64,000 nucleotides of DNA, from positions 434,001 to 498,000 of the forward strand of contig CAWHKW010000022.1 in NCBI GenBank assembly GCA_963829995.1, given 5' to 3'. A program made the translations under genes and the position numbers. This DNA comes from JACCZX01 sp963829995 (lineage in GTDB: Bacteria; Pseudomonadota; Gammaproteobacteria; Burkholderiales; Burkholderiaceae_F). Positions 40,950 through 50,393 of this stretch are shown here, piece by piece; position 1 is the stretch's first letter; each line of letters opens with the position of its first letter. The notes below the pieces were generated by a model. That model worked only from the letters and a program-made list of their open reading frames with translations, had not been told where the DNA came from and did no database searches.

Positions 40950-41402
40950 ATGAAAGTCGCCGACATACTCCGCGTCAAGGGCACGGCGCTCTACACCGTT
41001 GCGCCTGACGCGCCGCTCGCCGACGCGGTCAATCTGATGGCCGAGTTGGATATCGGCTCTGCGGTCGTGATGCAGTTCGGAGAGCTCGCGGGGTTGTTGA
41101 CGTTCCGCGAGGTGATCAATCGGCTGCACGCCAACGGCGGTGCGATCGGTGACATCCCGACCCGCGCCGCGATGGACCCGGCGCCGCTGACGGTCACTTC
41201 GGATACGGACATCATGGAAGTGCGCCGGCTGATGCTGGAGCGGCATGCGCGATACCTGCCGGTAATGGACGGACGCACCCTGGCGGGGGTGATCTCTTTT
41301 TACGATGTGGCGAAGGCGGTGCTCGAAGAGCAAAGTTTCGAGAACAAGATGCTGAAGGCGTACATCGGCGACTACCGCGAGACCGAAGAAGCCCGCAGCT
41401 AG
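40950..41402 (+). CDS. CBS domain protein
   Basis: Cytosolic protein of 150 residues consisting of two CBS motifs (about 8-60 and 70-125): TVAPDAPLADAVNLMAELDIGSAVV with GLLTFREVI, and TVTSDTDIMEVRRLMLERHARYLPV with GVISFYDVAKAV. Such pairs bind adenosine nucleotides and act as energy sensors or regulators of unknown partners. A strong GGAGG sits eight bases before the ATG at 40950; longer in-frame starts overlap pip. The next gene begins inside its stop codon, so it likely shares the transcript with the flavoprotein and acyltransferase genes. Confidence 0.9.
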   Translation: MKVADILRVKGTALYTVAPDAPLADAVNLMAELDIGSAVVMQFGELAGLLTFREVINRLHANGGAIGDIPTRAAMDPAPLTVTSDTDIMEVRRLMLERHARYLPVMDGRTLAGVISFYDVAKAVLEEQSFENKMLKAYIGDYRETEEARS

Positions 41403-42427
41403 TGGGGCCGCACGGGACAGATCCGCTGACGAAGCCGGAGCCCGGCCGACTTTCCGAAAACTTTCGCGTCGCCGTTATCGGCGCCGGAATCGCCGGCCTG
41501 TCGTGTGCGCGGATGTTGTCTGCACGCGGCGCCAAGGTGACCGTGTTCGAGCAAGGCCGCCGGCCGGGCGGCCGCGCGACCACCTTGCGCACCGAGTTCG
41601 GCAACTTCGACCACGGCGCGCAGTACTTCACCGTGCAAAGCCATGCGTTCGAGCGCACGGTCGCCGAATGGCTGCAAGCTGGCGTTGCCCAGCGTTGGTC
41701 GGGCCGCATCATCGCGCTTGAAGGTGGAGCGACTGAAGATAAGACCGCATCGGCGACGCGTTACACCGGCGGCGACGGAATGATCGCGATTGCAAAGCAT
41801 CTGTCCGAAGGGCTCGATGTCCGGCTCGATACCCGCATCGGCTCTGTACTGCGCACGGGGACCCGCTGGTCATTGCTCGATGAAGTCGAACGTTCGCCGG
41901 CGCCGGGCGGTTTCGACGCGATAGTGCTCGCGATGCCGTCGACGCAAGCGGCGCAGTTGGCAGGCGTTCCACCGACGCTGGTGCAACATTTGCGGATGGT
42001 CGAGTGGCGCCCCTGTTGGGCGGCGCTGTTGACCTTGCAGGTGGCGAGCGGCTTCGATTTTGCGGGCGCCTTCGTAAACGACCATTCAGCGCTGTCGTGG
42101 GTCGCGCGCGAAAGCGATGAATCGGGTACCGAGCGCTGGGTGTTGCACGCCACGCCGGACTGGACCGTCACTCATCTGAACATGCCGAGTGACGATGTGG
42201 CATCGCTGCTCGCGCAGGCGCTCGCTGAGCGCTTTAACTTCGGTTTCCGTCCGGCCTACGTCGCGGCGCATCGATGGCCTTATGCGACGCCTATTCGCCC
42301 GTTACTGGAGCGCTACCTGTGGGATGCGAAGACGCGCATCGGCGCGGTAGGTGACTGGTGCCAGGGTCCGCGCTTTGAAGGCGCGTACTTATCCGGCGAT
42401 GCGCTCGGCGCGTCGCTCGTGCCTTGA
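41402..42427 (+). CDS. FAD-dependent amine-oxidase/renalase-like protein
   Basis: Flavoprotein of 341 residues. The N-terminal dinucleotide motif VAVIGAGIAGLSCARMLSARG is followed by VTVFEQGRRPGGRATT (the GG-doublet) and FDHGAQYFTV, as in bacterial renalase-like and amine-oxidase-like proteins. C-terminal AVGDWCQGPRFEGAYLSGDALG is the second FAD-binding block. The substrate is unknown. The GTG start overlaps the CBS gene stop by one base, and the next gene starts within its stop (TTGA). Confidence 0.86.
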   Translation: MGPHGTDPLTKPEPGRLSENFRVAVIGAGIAGLSCARMLSARGAKVTVFEQGRRPGGRATTLRTEFGNFDHGAQYFTVQSHAFERTVAEWLQAGVAQRWSGRIIALEGGATEDKTASATRYTGGDGMIAIAKHLSEGLDVRLDTRIGSVLRTGTRWSLLDEVERSPAPGGFDAIVLAMPSTQAAQLAGVPPTLVQHLRMVEWRPCWAALLTLQVASGFDFAGAFVNDHSALSWVARESDESGTERWVLHATPDWTVTHLNMPSDDVASLLAQALAERFNFGFRPAYVAAHRWPYATPIRPLLERYLWDAKTRIGAVGDWCQGPRFEGAYLSGDALGASLVP

Positions 42428-44325
42428 GATTGCCGCGCCCGTTTGCGCTGCTGCGCCAGCGGCGTTTCGCGCCGCTCTTCTGGGTCCAGTTTCTTGGCGC
42501 TGCCAACGACAACGTATTCAAGTTCGCATTCACGCTGCTAGCAACGTATGCAGCGGCCACCTGGGGTGATGTTGATCCGCGCTATGCCGGCTTCCTGATC
42601 GGCGCCTTGTTCATAGCGCCATTCGTTCTGTTTTCGGCCACCAGCGGGCAGATCGCGGACAAGGTCGAAAAATCTTGGCTGATACGGCGGCTTAAGGATG
42701 CCGAGATCGTTGTGATGGGGTTGGCTGCTCTCGGTCTGACGCTTCAATGGCCGGTGCTGATTTATGTGGCGATGTTCTTGATCGGCCTGCAATCGACTGT
42801 CTTTGGGCCGGTAAAGTATTCGTATCTGCCGCAGCATCTGAACGCTGGCGAGCTGACGCGCGGCAACGGCTTGATCGAAATGGCGACGTTCATCGCGATC
42901 TTGCTCGGCACTATTGCGGCTGGCGTGTTGCTGGACAGCTTCGATGACCGCGGTGCAGCCGTGGTGGCGGCTGCGGTGGTCGTGCTCGCGATCGCCGGCA
43001 GGGCGGCCGCACAGGTCATTCCATTCTCGGCGGCGGCCGACCCGGCGCTGAAGGTCAACTGGAACCCGTTTTCAGAGACGTGGGCGAATCTGAAAATCGC
43101 GCACCAGGATCGGACGGTGTTCAACTCGATCCTCGGTATTTCATGGTTGTGGTTTTTCGGCTCCATCTTTTTGACCAGCCTCGCTCCGTTTGCACGCGAT
43201 GTTCTGGGCGGCAACGAAGGCGTCGTTACGCTGCTGCTCGCGGTGTTTTCGATCGGCATCGGGATCGGTGCGCTGCTGACCGATCGTTTATCGGGCAGCA
43301 AGGTTGAAATCGGACTCGTGCCGCTGGGCTCGATCGGCATGACCGTGTTTGCGCTCGACTTGTATTTGGCAGCGCGCGCCATTGTTCCGATGCCGTCCGG
43401 CACGGTTCGCGATTTTTTCGCGCTGCACGGCGCCTGGCGCATCGTTGCCGATCTTGCACTGCTATCGGTCTTCGCCGGCTTGTATTCGGTGCCGCTGTAC
43501 GCGTTGATTCAAAGCCGCGCGCAGAAGACGCACGTCGCGCGCATCGTAGCCGCCAATAACATCCTGAATGCGTTGTTCATCGTGGTGGCGTCGATCGCGG
43601 CCGCGGTACTGCTGGGCAGCGGACTGACAATTCCAGAGCTCTTTCTGGTGGCGGCGCTGATGAATGCCGCGGTGGCCGCATACATCTACCTGCTGGTGCC
43701 GGAGTTTCTGTTGCGCTTCATCGCGTGGGTCGTCGCGCACGTGCTGTATCGCGTCCGTTCGATCGGCAAGGACCGGTTGCCGGAGGCCGGGCCGGTGGTG
43801 CTGGTGTGCAACCACGTCAGCTTTGTCGATGCGATTGTCATCATGGGCGAAAGCCCGCGGCCGATCCGCTTCGTGATGGATCACCGCATCTTCAAGATCC
43901 CGATTCTTCGCACATTCTTCAATCAGCTGAAGGCGATCCCGATCGCTTCAGCCAAACACGATCCGGATACGCTGCAGCGGGCTCACGAAAGTATTCAGCG
44001 CGCTCTGGACGAGGGTGAAATGGTTTGCATCTTCCCGGAGGGAAGAATCACCGACACCGGCGAGCTGACTCCGTTCAAGCAGGGCGTGCGGCGCATTGTC
44101 GAGCGCAATCCGGTTCCGGTGATTCCGATGGCGCTGCGCGGGCTGTGGGGCTCTTTCTTTTCGCGCTACGGCGGCGAGGCGTTCTCGCTGCCGCTCGATG
44201 CGAGGCTGCGGCGCGGTTTCCGCTCCAGGCTTGAATTTGTGGTCGGTGAGCCGGTACCGCCCGCTATTGCGACTCCGGAATTGTTGATGCAACGCGTGCA
44301 GCAGTTGCGCGGAGCGGAGAAGTAG
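42424..44325 (+). CDS. MFS transporter fused to 1-acyl-glycerol-phosphate acyltransferase domain (lysophospholipid recycling)
   Basis: Fusion protein of 633 residues. The first 420 form an MFS transporter of the LplT type (FWVQFLGAANDNVFKFAF start, twelve helices). The C-terminal 190 form a PlsC acyltransferase with NHVSFVDA (His/Asp motif, about 463) and FPEGRITDTGELTPFKQG (about 537). By analogy to LplT-Aas, it may flip lysophospholipids inward and re-acylate them, but the acyl-ACP synthetase domain of Aas is absent. TTG start at 42424 overlaps the previous stop; no better start exists nearby (MRLPRPFALLRQRRF). Confidence 0.9.
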   Translation: MRLPRPFALLRQRRFAPLFWVQFLGAANDNVFKFAFTLLATYAAATWGDVDPRYAGFLIGALFIAPFVLFSATSGQIADKVEKSWLIRRLKDAEIVVMGLAALGLTLQWPVLIYVAMFLIGLQSTVFGPVKYSYLPQHLNAGELTRGNGLIEMATFIAILLGTIAAGVLLDSFDDRGAAVVAAAVVVLAIAGRAAAQVIPFSAAADPALKVNWNPFSETWANLKIAHQDRTVFNSILGISWLWFFGSIFLTSLAPFARDVLGGNEGVVTLLLAVFSIGIGIGALLTDRLSGSKVEIGLVPLGSIGMTVFALDLYLAARAIVPMPSGTVRDFFALHGAWRIVADLALLSVFAGLYSVPLYALIQSRAQKTHVARIVAANNILNALFIVVASIAAAVLLGSGLTIPELFLVAALMNAAVAAYIYLLVPEFLLRFIAWVVAHVLYRVRSIGKDRLPEAGPVVLVCNHVSFVDAIVIMGESPRPIRFVMDHRIFKIPILRTFFNQLKAIPIASAKHDPDTLQRAHESIQRALDEGEMVCIFPEGRITDTGELTPFKQGVRRIVERNPVPVIPMALRGLWGSFFSRYGGEAFSLPLDARLRRGFRSRLEFVVGEPVPPAIATPELLMQRVQQLRGAEK

Positions 44326-44358
44326 CGGCGGCTGCGAAACCGGGCACAATCTAAATCG

Positions 44359-45456
44359 ATGTCATCCACGTTCGGCCACCTGTTTCGTGTGACCAATTTT
44401 GGCGAATCGCACGGCCCCGCGATCGGCTGTGTGATCGATGGTTGCCCGCCGGGAATGCCGCTGGCCGAGGCCGATCTGCAACACGACCTGGATCGACGCA
44501 AGCCGGGCACGTCCCGGCACGTCACTCAACGGCGCGAATCCGACCGCGTTGAAATCCTGTCGGGTGTTTACGAGGGACAGACCACGGGGACCCCGATCGC
44601 GCTGCTGATCCGCAATGAAGATTCGAAGGAGCGCGACTACGAGGATCTGATCGATACCTTTCGCCCGGGGCACGCCGACTACACCTACTGGCGCAAGTAC
44701 GGGCTGCGCGATCCACGCGGCGGAGGTCGATCCTCGGCACGCTTGACCGCACCGATGGTTGCCGCCGGGGCCGTCGCCAAAAAGTGGCTGCACGCGAAGT
44801 TCGGCACCCAGGTGCGCGGTTGCATGCAGCAGCTCGGCGAAATCGAGATTCCGTTTGTCAGCTGGGCCGATGTCGAGACCAATGCGTTCTTCGCGCCGGA
44901 TTCCCGCCTCGTCACTCGGCTGGAAGAGGCAATGGACGCGCTGCGCAAAAGCGGCGACTCGGTCGGCGCGCGGTTGCGAGTGGTGGCCACCCATGTGCCG
45001 GTCGGGCTGGGCGCACCGCTCGCTGCAAAGCTCGATGCTGACATCGCTCACGCAATGATGGGAATCAATGCCGTCAAAGGGGTTGAGATTGGCGCTGGTT
45101 TCGCAGCGGTGCTGCAAAGAGGATCAGAGCACGGCGACGAAATGCTGCCGGGCGGTTTTGCCAGCAATCATGCGGGAGGTGTGCTCGGTGGCATATCGAC
45201 GGGGCAGGACATCGAAGTGTCGATCGCGCTGAAGCCGACCTCGAGCATCCGGCTGCCACGGCGCTCAATCACACGGGACGGCGCTCCGACCGTCGTCGAA
45301 ACGCACGGCAGGCACGATCCCTGCGTAGGAATTCGCGCGACGCCGATTGCGGAGGCGATGCTGGCTTTGGTCCTGATGGATCATGTATTGCTGCACCGCG
45401 CGCAAAACGGTGATGTATCGCACGAGACACCAGCGATCGCTGCGCGCGCCGGCTAA
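44359..45456 (+). CDS. aroC: Chorismate synthase
   Basis: Last enzyme of the shikimate pathway: converts EPSP to chorismate with reduced FMN. Signature blocks are FGESHGPAIGCVIDGCPPG, RHVTQRRESDRVEILSG, RPGHADYTYWRKYGLRDPRGGGRSSAR and GSEHGDEMLPGGF with the family HAGG. At 365 residues it is typical of proteobacteria. The ATG at 44359 lies 33 bases after the acyltransferase. Two 15-bp direct repeats begin at its stop codon. Confidence 0.98.
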   Translation: MSSTFGHLFRVTNFGESHGPAIGCVIDGCPPGMPLAEADLQHDLDRRKPGTSRHVTQRRESDRVEILSGVYEGQTTGTPIALLIRNEDSKERDYEDLIDTFRPGHADYTYWRKYGLRDPRGGGRSSARLTAPMVAAGAVAKKWLHAKFGTQVRGCMQQLGEIEIPFVSWADVETNAFFAPDSRLVTRLEEAMDALRKSGDSVGARLRVVATHVPVGLGAPLAAKLDADIAHAMMGINAVKGVEIGAGFAAVLQRGSEHGDEMLPGGFASNHAGGVLGGISTGQDIEVSIALKPTSSIRLPRRSITRDGAPTVVETHGRHDPCVGIRATPIAEAMLALVLMDHVLLHRAQNGDVSHETPAIAARAG

Positions 45457-45483
45457 CAGTTGACGCGGTAACAGTTGACGCTG
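45454..45483 (+). repeat. Tandem 15-bp duplication at the aroC stop codon
   Basis: Two tandem 15-bp units, 45454-45468 and 45469-45483, differing at one base (GCGG versus GCTG). The first unit begins with the aroC TAA, and because 15 is a multiple of three the next TAAs at 45469 and 45484 are in frame, giving three stops in a row. Looks like a slippage duplication with no evident function. Confidence 0.7.
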
Positions 45484-45512
45484 TAACCGTAGTCCGCGAG
45501 GAGCTTTGCGTT

Positions 45513-46340
45513 ATGAACGTTCTACTACGTGCCGTACCTTTTGCCGCCCTCACTTTGCTCGCCGGCTGCGAGACCGTTCAAACCACCGACGCTGGCGCAG
45601 TCGGAGTCACGCGAAAGCAGCAGGTCACCTCAGTCGTCAGCTCGAAGGAAGTGGAGCAGATGGCTGCGAAGGAGTACGCGCAGGTGATGGCCGAAGCCCA
45701 AAAAAAAGGCCTTCTTAACCGTAATCCGCAGCAAGTTCAGCGTGTGCAAACGATCGCGCAGCGACTGATACCGCAGACTCGTGTGTTCCGCCAGGACGCG
45801 CCCGGATGGCAGTGGGAATCCAACGTGCTGACGTCGAAGGACGTGAACGCCTGGGCGATGCCCGGCGGCAAGATGGCCGTGTACACCGGCCTGATCGAGC
45901 GCTTGAACGTTACCGACGACGAGTTGGCCGCGGTGATGGGCCATGAAATTGCGCATGCATTGCGCGAGCACGCGCGCGAGCGCATCGCCCGGCAAATGGG
46001 AACGCAGACGGCCTCGACCATTGGCGCTATCGCGCTTCAAATATTTACCGGCGTACAAATTGACCCGCAACTGGTCGGCACCGTCGGTCAGGCCGTTTTT
46101 GTGCTGCCGAACAGCCGTGAAAACGAGCAGGAAGCCGACGTGATTGGCGTTGAGTTGATGGCGCGCGCTGGTTATGACCCGCGCGCCTCGCTCAGCCTGT
46201 GGCAAAAGATGGGGCAGGTCAGCGGCGGCGGTGGCACGCCCGAATTTCTATCGACCCATCCGAGCGGCGCGACACGGCTGCGAGACCTGCAAACCTACGT
46301 CGATAAGGTGATGCCTCTCTATCAGGCGGCCAAACGCTAG
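45513..46340 (+). CDS. M48-family metalloprotease lipoprotein (LoiP/YggG-like)
   Basis: Predicted outer-membrane-anchored zinc protease of 275 residues. A signal peptide with lipobox LLAGC (Cys19), then a helical region and the zinc motif GHEIAHALREH (about 143-153) with a downstream Glu in NEQEADVIGVELMARAGYDP. Matches the LoiP/YggG and BepA-like M48 proteins involved in envelope protein quality control. The ATG at 45513 has a GAGGAG Shine-Dalgarno. Converges with the dioxygenase gene, stops overlapping by four bases (CTAG). Confidence 0.92.
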   Translation: MNVLLRAVPFAALTLLAGCETVQTTDAGAVGVTRKQQVTSVVSSKEVEQMAAKEYAQVMAEAQKKGLLNRNPQQVQRVQTIAQRLIPQTRVFRQDAPGWQWESNVLTSKDVNAWAMPGGKMAVYTGLIERLNVTDDELAAVMGHEIAHALREHARERIARQMGTQTASTIGAIALQIFTGVQIDPQLVGTVGQAVFVLPNSRENEQEADVIGVELMARAGYDPRASLSLWQKMGQVSGGGGTPEFLSTHPSGATRLRDLQTYVDKVMPLYQAAKR

Positions 46341-47023
46341 GCGATCACTAGGTCCGCGCGCGCGACCATTTGCGTGGCGCGCGCCAGCGCATGCGACGCG
46401 CTTGCCGCCGCGGTCGGCTCGAACTTCAGCGTCAACGCGGCTTGTTCGTCCGCGCTCATGCGCGAAAACAGAAAGTCGCGTCGATTGCCGGGATCGTCCG
46501 CCAGATACAGCTGCGTCGCGAACGCTGACGCGCCCGGCGCTTGCACCCTAACGTGAATGTGAGGCGTGCGGCCGGGATACGCGATCGGCTTGATCGTTCG
46601 AAAGTGGAAAGCGCCGGTTGCATCAGTGCGCCCTGCGCCATAGCCCTGAAAGTTGGGATCACGCTCGGTTTCGGCGCCGCCGGCAGGGTGGTGGTACACC
46701 GCGTTCGCGTCGCACTGCCAGATTTCAATTGCAGCGTTGGTCAGCGGTTGACCGCGCCGATCGAGCACGCGGCCGGTCAAGTAAATCGGCACGCCCTTGG
46801 TTAGCACCCGATCACCCTCGACGCGCAATAAATCGGCATCTGTCTGGGCGGGCCGCTCACTCGCATTGCGCGGATAAAACGGGCCGAGGGTTTGCGATGG
46901 ACTGACTCGCACCGCTGCCGACGGTGTCTGCGCCACGGCTAACGGCGTGAGCAGCGTGCCCGCCGTGCCTGCGAGAAAGTGGCGACGCTGTAGCGTCTTT
47001 GCGTTGTTCGGCCTCGTGTTCAT
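46337..47023 (-). CDS. Exported intradiol ring-cleavage dioxygenase-like protein
   Basis: Protein of 228 residues with a Tat-type signal (RRHFLAGTAGTLLTPLA). The rest has the fold of protocatechuate 3,4-dioxygenase: TLGPFYPRNA, IEIWQCDANAVYHHP, GYGAGRTDATGAFHFRTIKP and YPGRTPHIHVRV. Fe(III) ligands are the Tyr in VYHHP, Tyr in AYPGR and the two His in HIHV. True catabolic enzymes are cytosolic; Tat-exported members in many bacteria have unknown substrates. The ATG at 47023 is used; earlier starts to 47116 add non-family residues. Confidence 0.88.
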   Translation of the reverse strand: MNTRPNNAKTLQRRHFLAGTAGTLLTPLAVAQTPSAAVRVSPSQTLGPFYPRNASERPAQTDADLLRVEGDRVLTKGVPIYLTGRVLDRRGQPLTNAAIEIWQCDANAVYHHPAGGAETERDPNFQGYGAGRTDATGAFHFRTIKPIAYPGRTPHIHVRVQAPGASAFATQLYLADDPGNRRDFLFSRMSADEQAALTLKFEPTAAASASHALARATQMVARADLVIA

Positions 47024-47103
47024 GATGTTCTCCTGGTTGCGCATAAGACGTGCGTAGCGCGCCGATGTTCCGCTCTCGAATGGCATAATCGTTCGAGCAT
47101 GGA

Positions 47104-48527
47104 ATGCCCCTCGCACACTCTACGACAAACTGTGGGAAGACCACGTCGTGCACGTCGAAGACGACGGCACGACGGTGCTTTATATCGATCGTCACCTGGT
47201 GCACGAGGTCACGAGCCCGCAAGCGTATGAGGGGTTGCGCGTTGCGGGGCGCGCGCCGTGGCGCATCAGCTCGATCGTGGCCACGGCCGATCACAACACG
47301 CCGACAACCGGATGGGAAAGAGGCTACGGCGGTATCGACGATCCGATTTCGAAGGAGCAGATCGTCACGCTCGATTCGAACATTCGCAGCTTCGGCGCTG
47401 CCGCCTACTTTCCGTTTCTCGACAAGCGTCAGGGCATCGTGCACGTGATGGGGCCCGAACAGGGCGCCACGCTGCCGGGCATGACGGTCGTTTGCGGCGA
47501 TTCACACACCAGCACGCATGGTGCCTTTGGCGCGCTGGCTTTCGGCATCGGCACCAGCGAGGTCGAGCACGTATTGGCGACGCAAACGTTGTTGACGAAA
47601 AAGGCCGGGAACATGCTGGTCAATGTCGATGGGCGCTTGCCGACAGGATGCACCGCGAAGGACATCGTGCTGTCGGTGATCGGCCGCATCGGAACTGCGG
47701 GCGGCTCCGGCTACGCGATCGAATTCGCGGGCGAGGCGATCGAAGCGCTGTCGATGGAAGGCCGGATGACGGTGTGCAACATGGCGATTGAAGCCGGCGC
47801 GCGCGCGGGCATGATCGCGGTCGACGAAAAGACGATCGAATACGTCCGTGGCCGGCCGTTTTCTCCGTCGGCCGATCAGTTCGAGCAGGCGGCCAGGGTG
47901 TGGCGGACGTTGCGTTCGGACGCCGGCGCGAAATTCGACCGTACCCTCGAGCTGCGGGCAGAGGAAATCAAGCCGCAGGTCACGTGGGGCACGTCGCCGG
48001 AAATGGTGACGACGATCGACGGCTCGGTGCCGGACCCGGAGGCCGAACGCGATCCGGTCAAGCGCGAAGGTATCGAGCGTGCACTCGACTACATGGGGTT
48101 GCAACCAAAGACACCGGTGACCGGCATTTTCCTCGACAAGGTGTTTATAGGTTCGTGTACCAACTCGCGCATCGAGGATTTGCGCGAAGCCGCCTGGGTA
48201 GTCAAGCGACTGGGCAAACAAGTGGCGGCCAACGTCAAGCTTGCGATGGTCGTGCCGGGCTCGGGATTGGTCAAAGCACAGGCCGAACGCGAAGGTCTCG
48301 ACAAGATTTTTCGGGGCGCCGGCTTTGAGTGGCGCGAGCCGGGATGCTCGATGTGTCTGGCGATGAACGCTGATCGGCTCGAGCCGGGTGAGCGTTGCGC
48401 ATCGACCAGCAACCGTAATTTCGAAGGCCGCCAGGGCGCGGGTGGCCGTACGCATCTGGTTTCACCGGCGATGGCGGCGGCGGCCGCGATTGAAGGGCAC
48501 TTCGCAGACGTTCGCCGGTTGACGTGA
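47104..48527 (+). CDS. leuC: 3-isopropylmalate dehydratase large subunit, frame break near the start
   Basis: [4Fe-4S] isomerase of leucine synthesis. The body is fully conserved: IVATADHNTPT, GDSHTSTHGAFGALAFGIGTSEVEHV, cluster Cys in FIGSCTNSRIEDLR and GCSMCLAMN. The problem is the start. In the main frame the family's N terminus (RTLYDKLWEDHVVHVED) is encoded from 47112, but no ATG/GTG/TTG precedes it before a stop at 47055. The ATG at 47104 would give MPPRTLYDKLW if one C were added to the CCCC run at 47107-47110; ATG 47099 would also serve with one base removed. The first in-frame start, GTG 47148, would delete the conserved segment. leuD and leuB follow. Confidence 0.9.
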
Positions 48528-48537
48528 GGAGGTTGCG

Positions 48538-48660
48538 ATGAAGACGCTGTTGATCATGCTGGCCGCGTTATTTACGCTGTCGGCCTGCAACACGATGGAG
48601 GGTTTTGGTAAAGACATTGAGAAGCTCGGCTCAAAGATCGAAGAGAAGGCGAAGAAATAA
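48538..48660 (+). CDS. Entericidin-family small lipoprotein
   Basis: Forty-residue lipoprotein: charged start MKTLLIMLAALFTL, lipobox LSAC with Cys17, then NTMEGFGKDIEKLGSKIEE and a lysine-rich end. This matches entericidin A/B: a short signal, lipid-modified Cys and an amphipathic helix with G-x-D-I. In E. coli EcnA and EcnB are an antidote-toxin pair of small outer-membrane lipoproteins; only one is here. GAGGAGG is seven bases before the ATG. It fills the gap between leuC and leuD, with six bases to leuD, so it must be co-transcribed with the leu genes. Confidence 0.88.
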   Translation: MKTLLIMLAALFTLSACNTMEGFGKDIEKLGSKIEEKAKK

Positions 48661-48665
48661 CCCAG

Positions 48666-49310
48666 ATGGAGAAGTTCGTAGTCCACACCGGATTGGTGGC
48701 GCCGCTGCCTCGCGCCAACGTCGATACCGACGCGATCATCCCGAAACAATTCCTGAAGTCGATCCGGCGGACCGGGTTCGGGCCGAATTTATTCGATCAG
48801 TGGCGCTATCTGGATCGCGGCGAGCCCGGAATGGACAACAGCAAGCGACCGCTGAATCCGGAGTTCGTGTTGAACCAGCCGCGTTACAAGGGTGCTTCGA
48901 TCCTGCTGGCGGCAAAGAATTTCGGCTGCGGATCGTCACGCGAGCACGCGCCGTGGGCGTTGCTGCAATTCGGATTTCGCGCCGTCATCGCACCGAGCTT
49001 TGCCGACATTTTTTTCAACAATTGCACGAAGAATGGTTTGTTGCCGGTCGTACTGCCCCAGGGAGTTGTCGATCGCCTGTTCGACGAGGTGGCGGCACAC
49101 GTTAACTACCGTCTGACGGTCGACCTGCCGCGCCAGCGGGTCGTCGAGCCCGACGGCGCCGAGCATCCATTCGAAGTCGCGCCGTTTCGCAAGCATTGCC
49201 TGCTGAATGGATTCGACGACATCGAATTGACGTTGCGCCACAAGGACAAGATCGCGGCGTTCGAGAAGAAACGCCTGACCGAGCAGCCTTGGCTCGTAAA
49301 AACGAGCTAA
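48666..49310 (+). CDS. leuD: 3-isopropylmalate dehydratase small subunit
   Basis: Small swivel subunit of isopropylmalate isomerase, 214 residues. Conserved blocks: GLVAPLPRANVDTDAIIPKQFLK, NFGCGSSREHAPWAL and VIAPSFADIFFNNCTKNGLLP. Pairs with LeuC to form the active site. The ATG at 48666 starts MEKFVVHTGLVAPL. leuB begins 9 bases after the stop. Confidence 0.97.
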   Translation: MEKFVVHTGLVAPLPRANVDTDAIIPKQFLKSIRRTGFGPNLFDQWRYLDRGEPGMDNSKRPLNPEFVLNQPRYKGASILLAAKNFGCGSSREHAPWALLQFGFRAVIAPSFADIFFNNCTKNGLLPVVLPQGVVDRLFDEVAAHVNYRLTVDLPRQRVVEPDGAEHPFEVAPFRKHCLLNGFDDIELTLRHKDKIAAFEKKRLTEQPWLVKTS

Positions 49311-49319
49311 GGCCCGCCG

Positions 49320-50393
49320 ATGAACATCGCCGTGTTGCCGGGCGATGGCGTCGGCAGGGAAGTTGTTGCCGAAGCCGTCCGAGTACTTGAAGCGCTTGAT
49401 CAGCGATTCGAGTTTGAATTCGCAGACGTTGGGGGTGCGGCCTACGAAGTGCATGGCCATCCGCTGCCGCAGCCGACATTAAAACTGGCGCGCTCAGCCG
49501 ACGCGGTTCTCTTTGGCGCTGTCGGCGACCCAAAATACGACGCGCTGGAGCGCCAGCTGCGACCCGAGCAGGCCATCCTCGGTTTGCGCAGCGAGCTGCG
49601 GCTGTTCGCCAACTTTCGTCCGGCGATCTGCTACCCCGAATTGACGGATGCTTCAAGCCTAAAGCCGGATCTGGTGTCCGGTCTGGATCTATTGATCGTG
49701 CGCGAGCTGACCGGGGACATTTATTTCGGTCAGCCCAGAGGCCGGCGTGATTCGCCCGACGGATCGTTCGCCGGCGCACCCGAGGCGTTCGACACGATGC
49801 GTTACAGCAGGCCCGAAATCGAGCGGATCGCGCGCACCGCGTTTGATGCCGCGCGCAAGCGCAAACGCAAGGTGACCAGCGTCGACAAGGCGAATGTGCT
49901 GGCAACGTCTCAATTCTGGCGCGAAGTCGTCAGTGAAGTTCATGCAAGTTATCGGGATGTCGCGCTCGATCACATGTACGTCGACAACGCCGCGATGCAG
50001 CTGGTCAAGGCGCCGAAGAGCTTCGACGTGATCGTCACGGGCAACATGTTTGGCGACATATTGTCGGATGAAGCGGCGATGCTGACCGGATCGATCGGCA
50101 TGCTGCCGTCAGCTTCGCTGAACGACAGTGGGCAAGGCTTGTACGAGCCGTCGCACGGCAGCGCGCCAGACATTGCCGGCAAAGGGGTGGCCAATCCGCT
50201 GGCAACGATTTTGTCGGCGGCGATGATGCTGCGCTACTCGCTGAACCGTGTCGATCAGGCGGAGCGCATCGAGAGCGCCGTCAAGCGTGCGCTGGCGGCC
50301 GGTGCGCGGACGCCGGATATATGGAGTGAAGGGACGCGCAAAGTCGGCACGCGCGAAATGGGCGACGAAGTGATCAGTGCATTGAGGAAATGA
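49320..50393 (+). CDS. leuB: 3-isopropylmalate dehydrogenase
   Basis: NAD-dependent oxidative decarboxylase of leucine synthesis, 357 residues. IAVLPGDGVGREVVAEA, RELTGDIYFGQPRG and VDNAAMQLVKAP plus TGNMFGDILSDEAAMLTGSIGMLPSAS and LYEPSHGSAPDIAG are all signature segments. Its stop overlaps the asd start (ATGATGA). Complete and typical. Confidence 0.97.
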   Translation: MNIAVLPGDGVGREVVAEAVRVLEALDQRFEFEFADVGGAAYEVHGHPLPQPTLKLARSADAVLFGAVGDPKYDALERQLRPEQAILGLRSELRLFANFRPAICYPELTDASSLKPDLVSGLDLLIVRELTGDIYFGQPRGRRDSPDGSFAGAPEAFDTMRYSRPEIERIARTAFDAARKRKRKVTSVDKANVLATSQFWREVVSEVHASYRDVALDHMYVDNAAMQLVKAPKSFDVIVTGNMFGDILSDEAAMLTGSIGMLPSASLNDSGQGLYEPSHGSAPDIAGKGVANPLATILSAAMMLRYSLNRVDQAERIESAVKRALAAGARTPDIWSEGTRKVGTREMGDEVISALRK

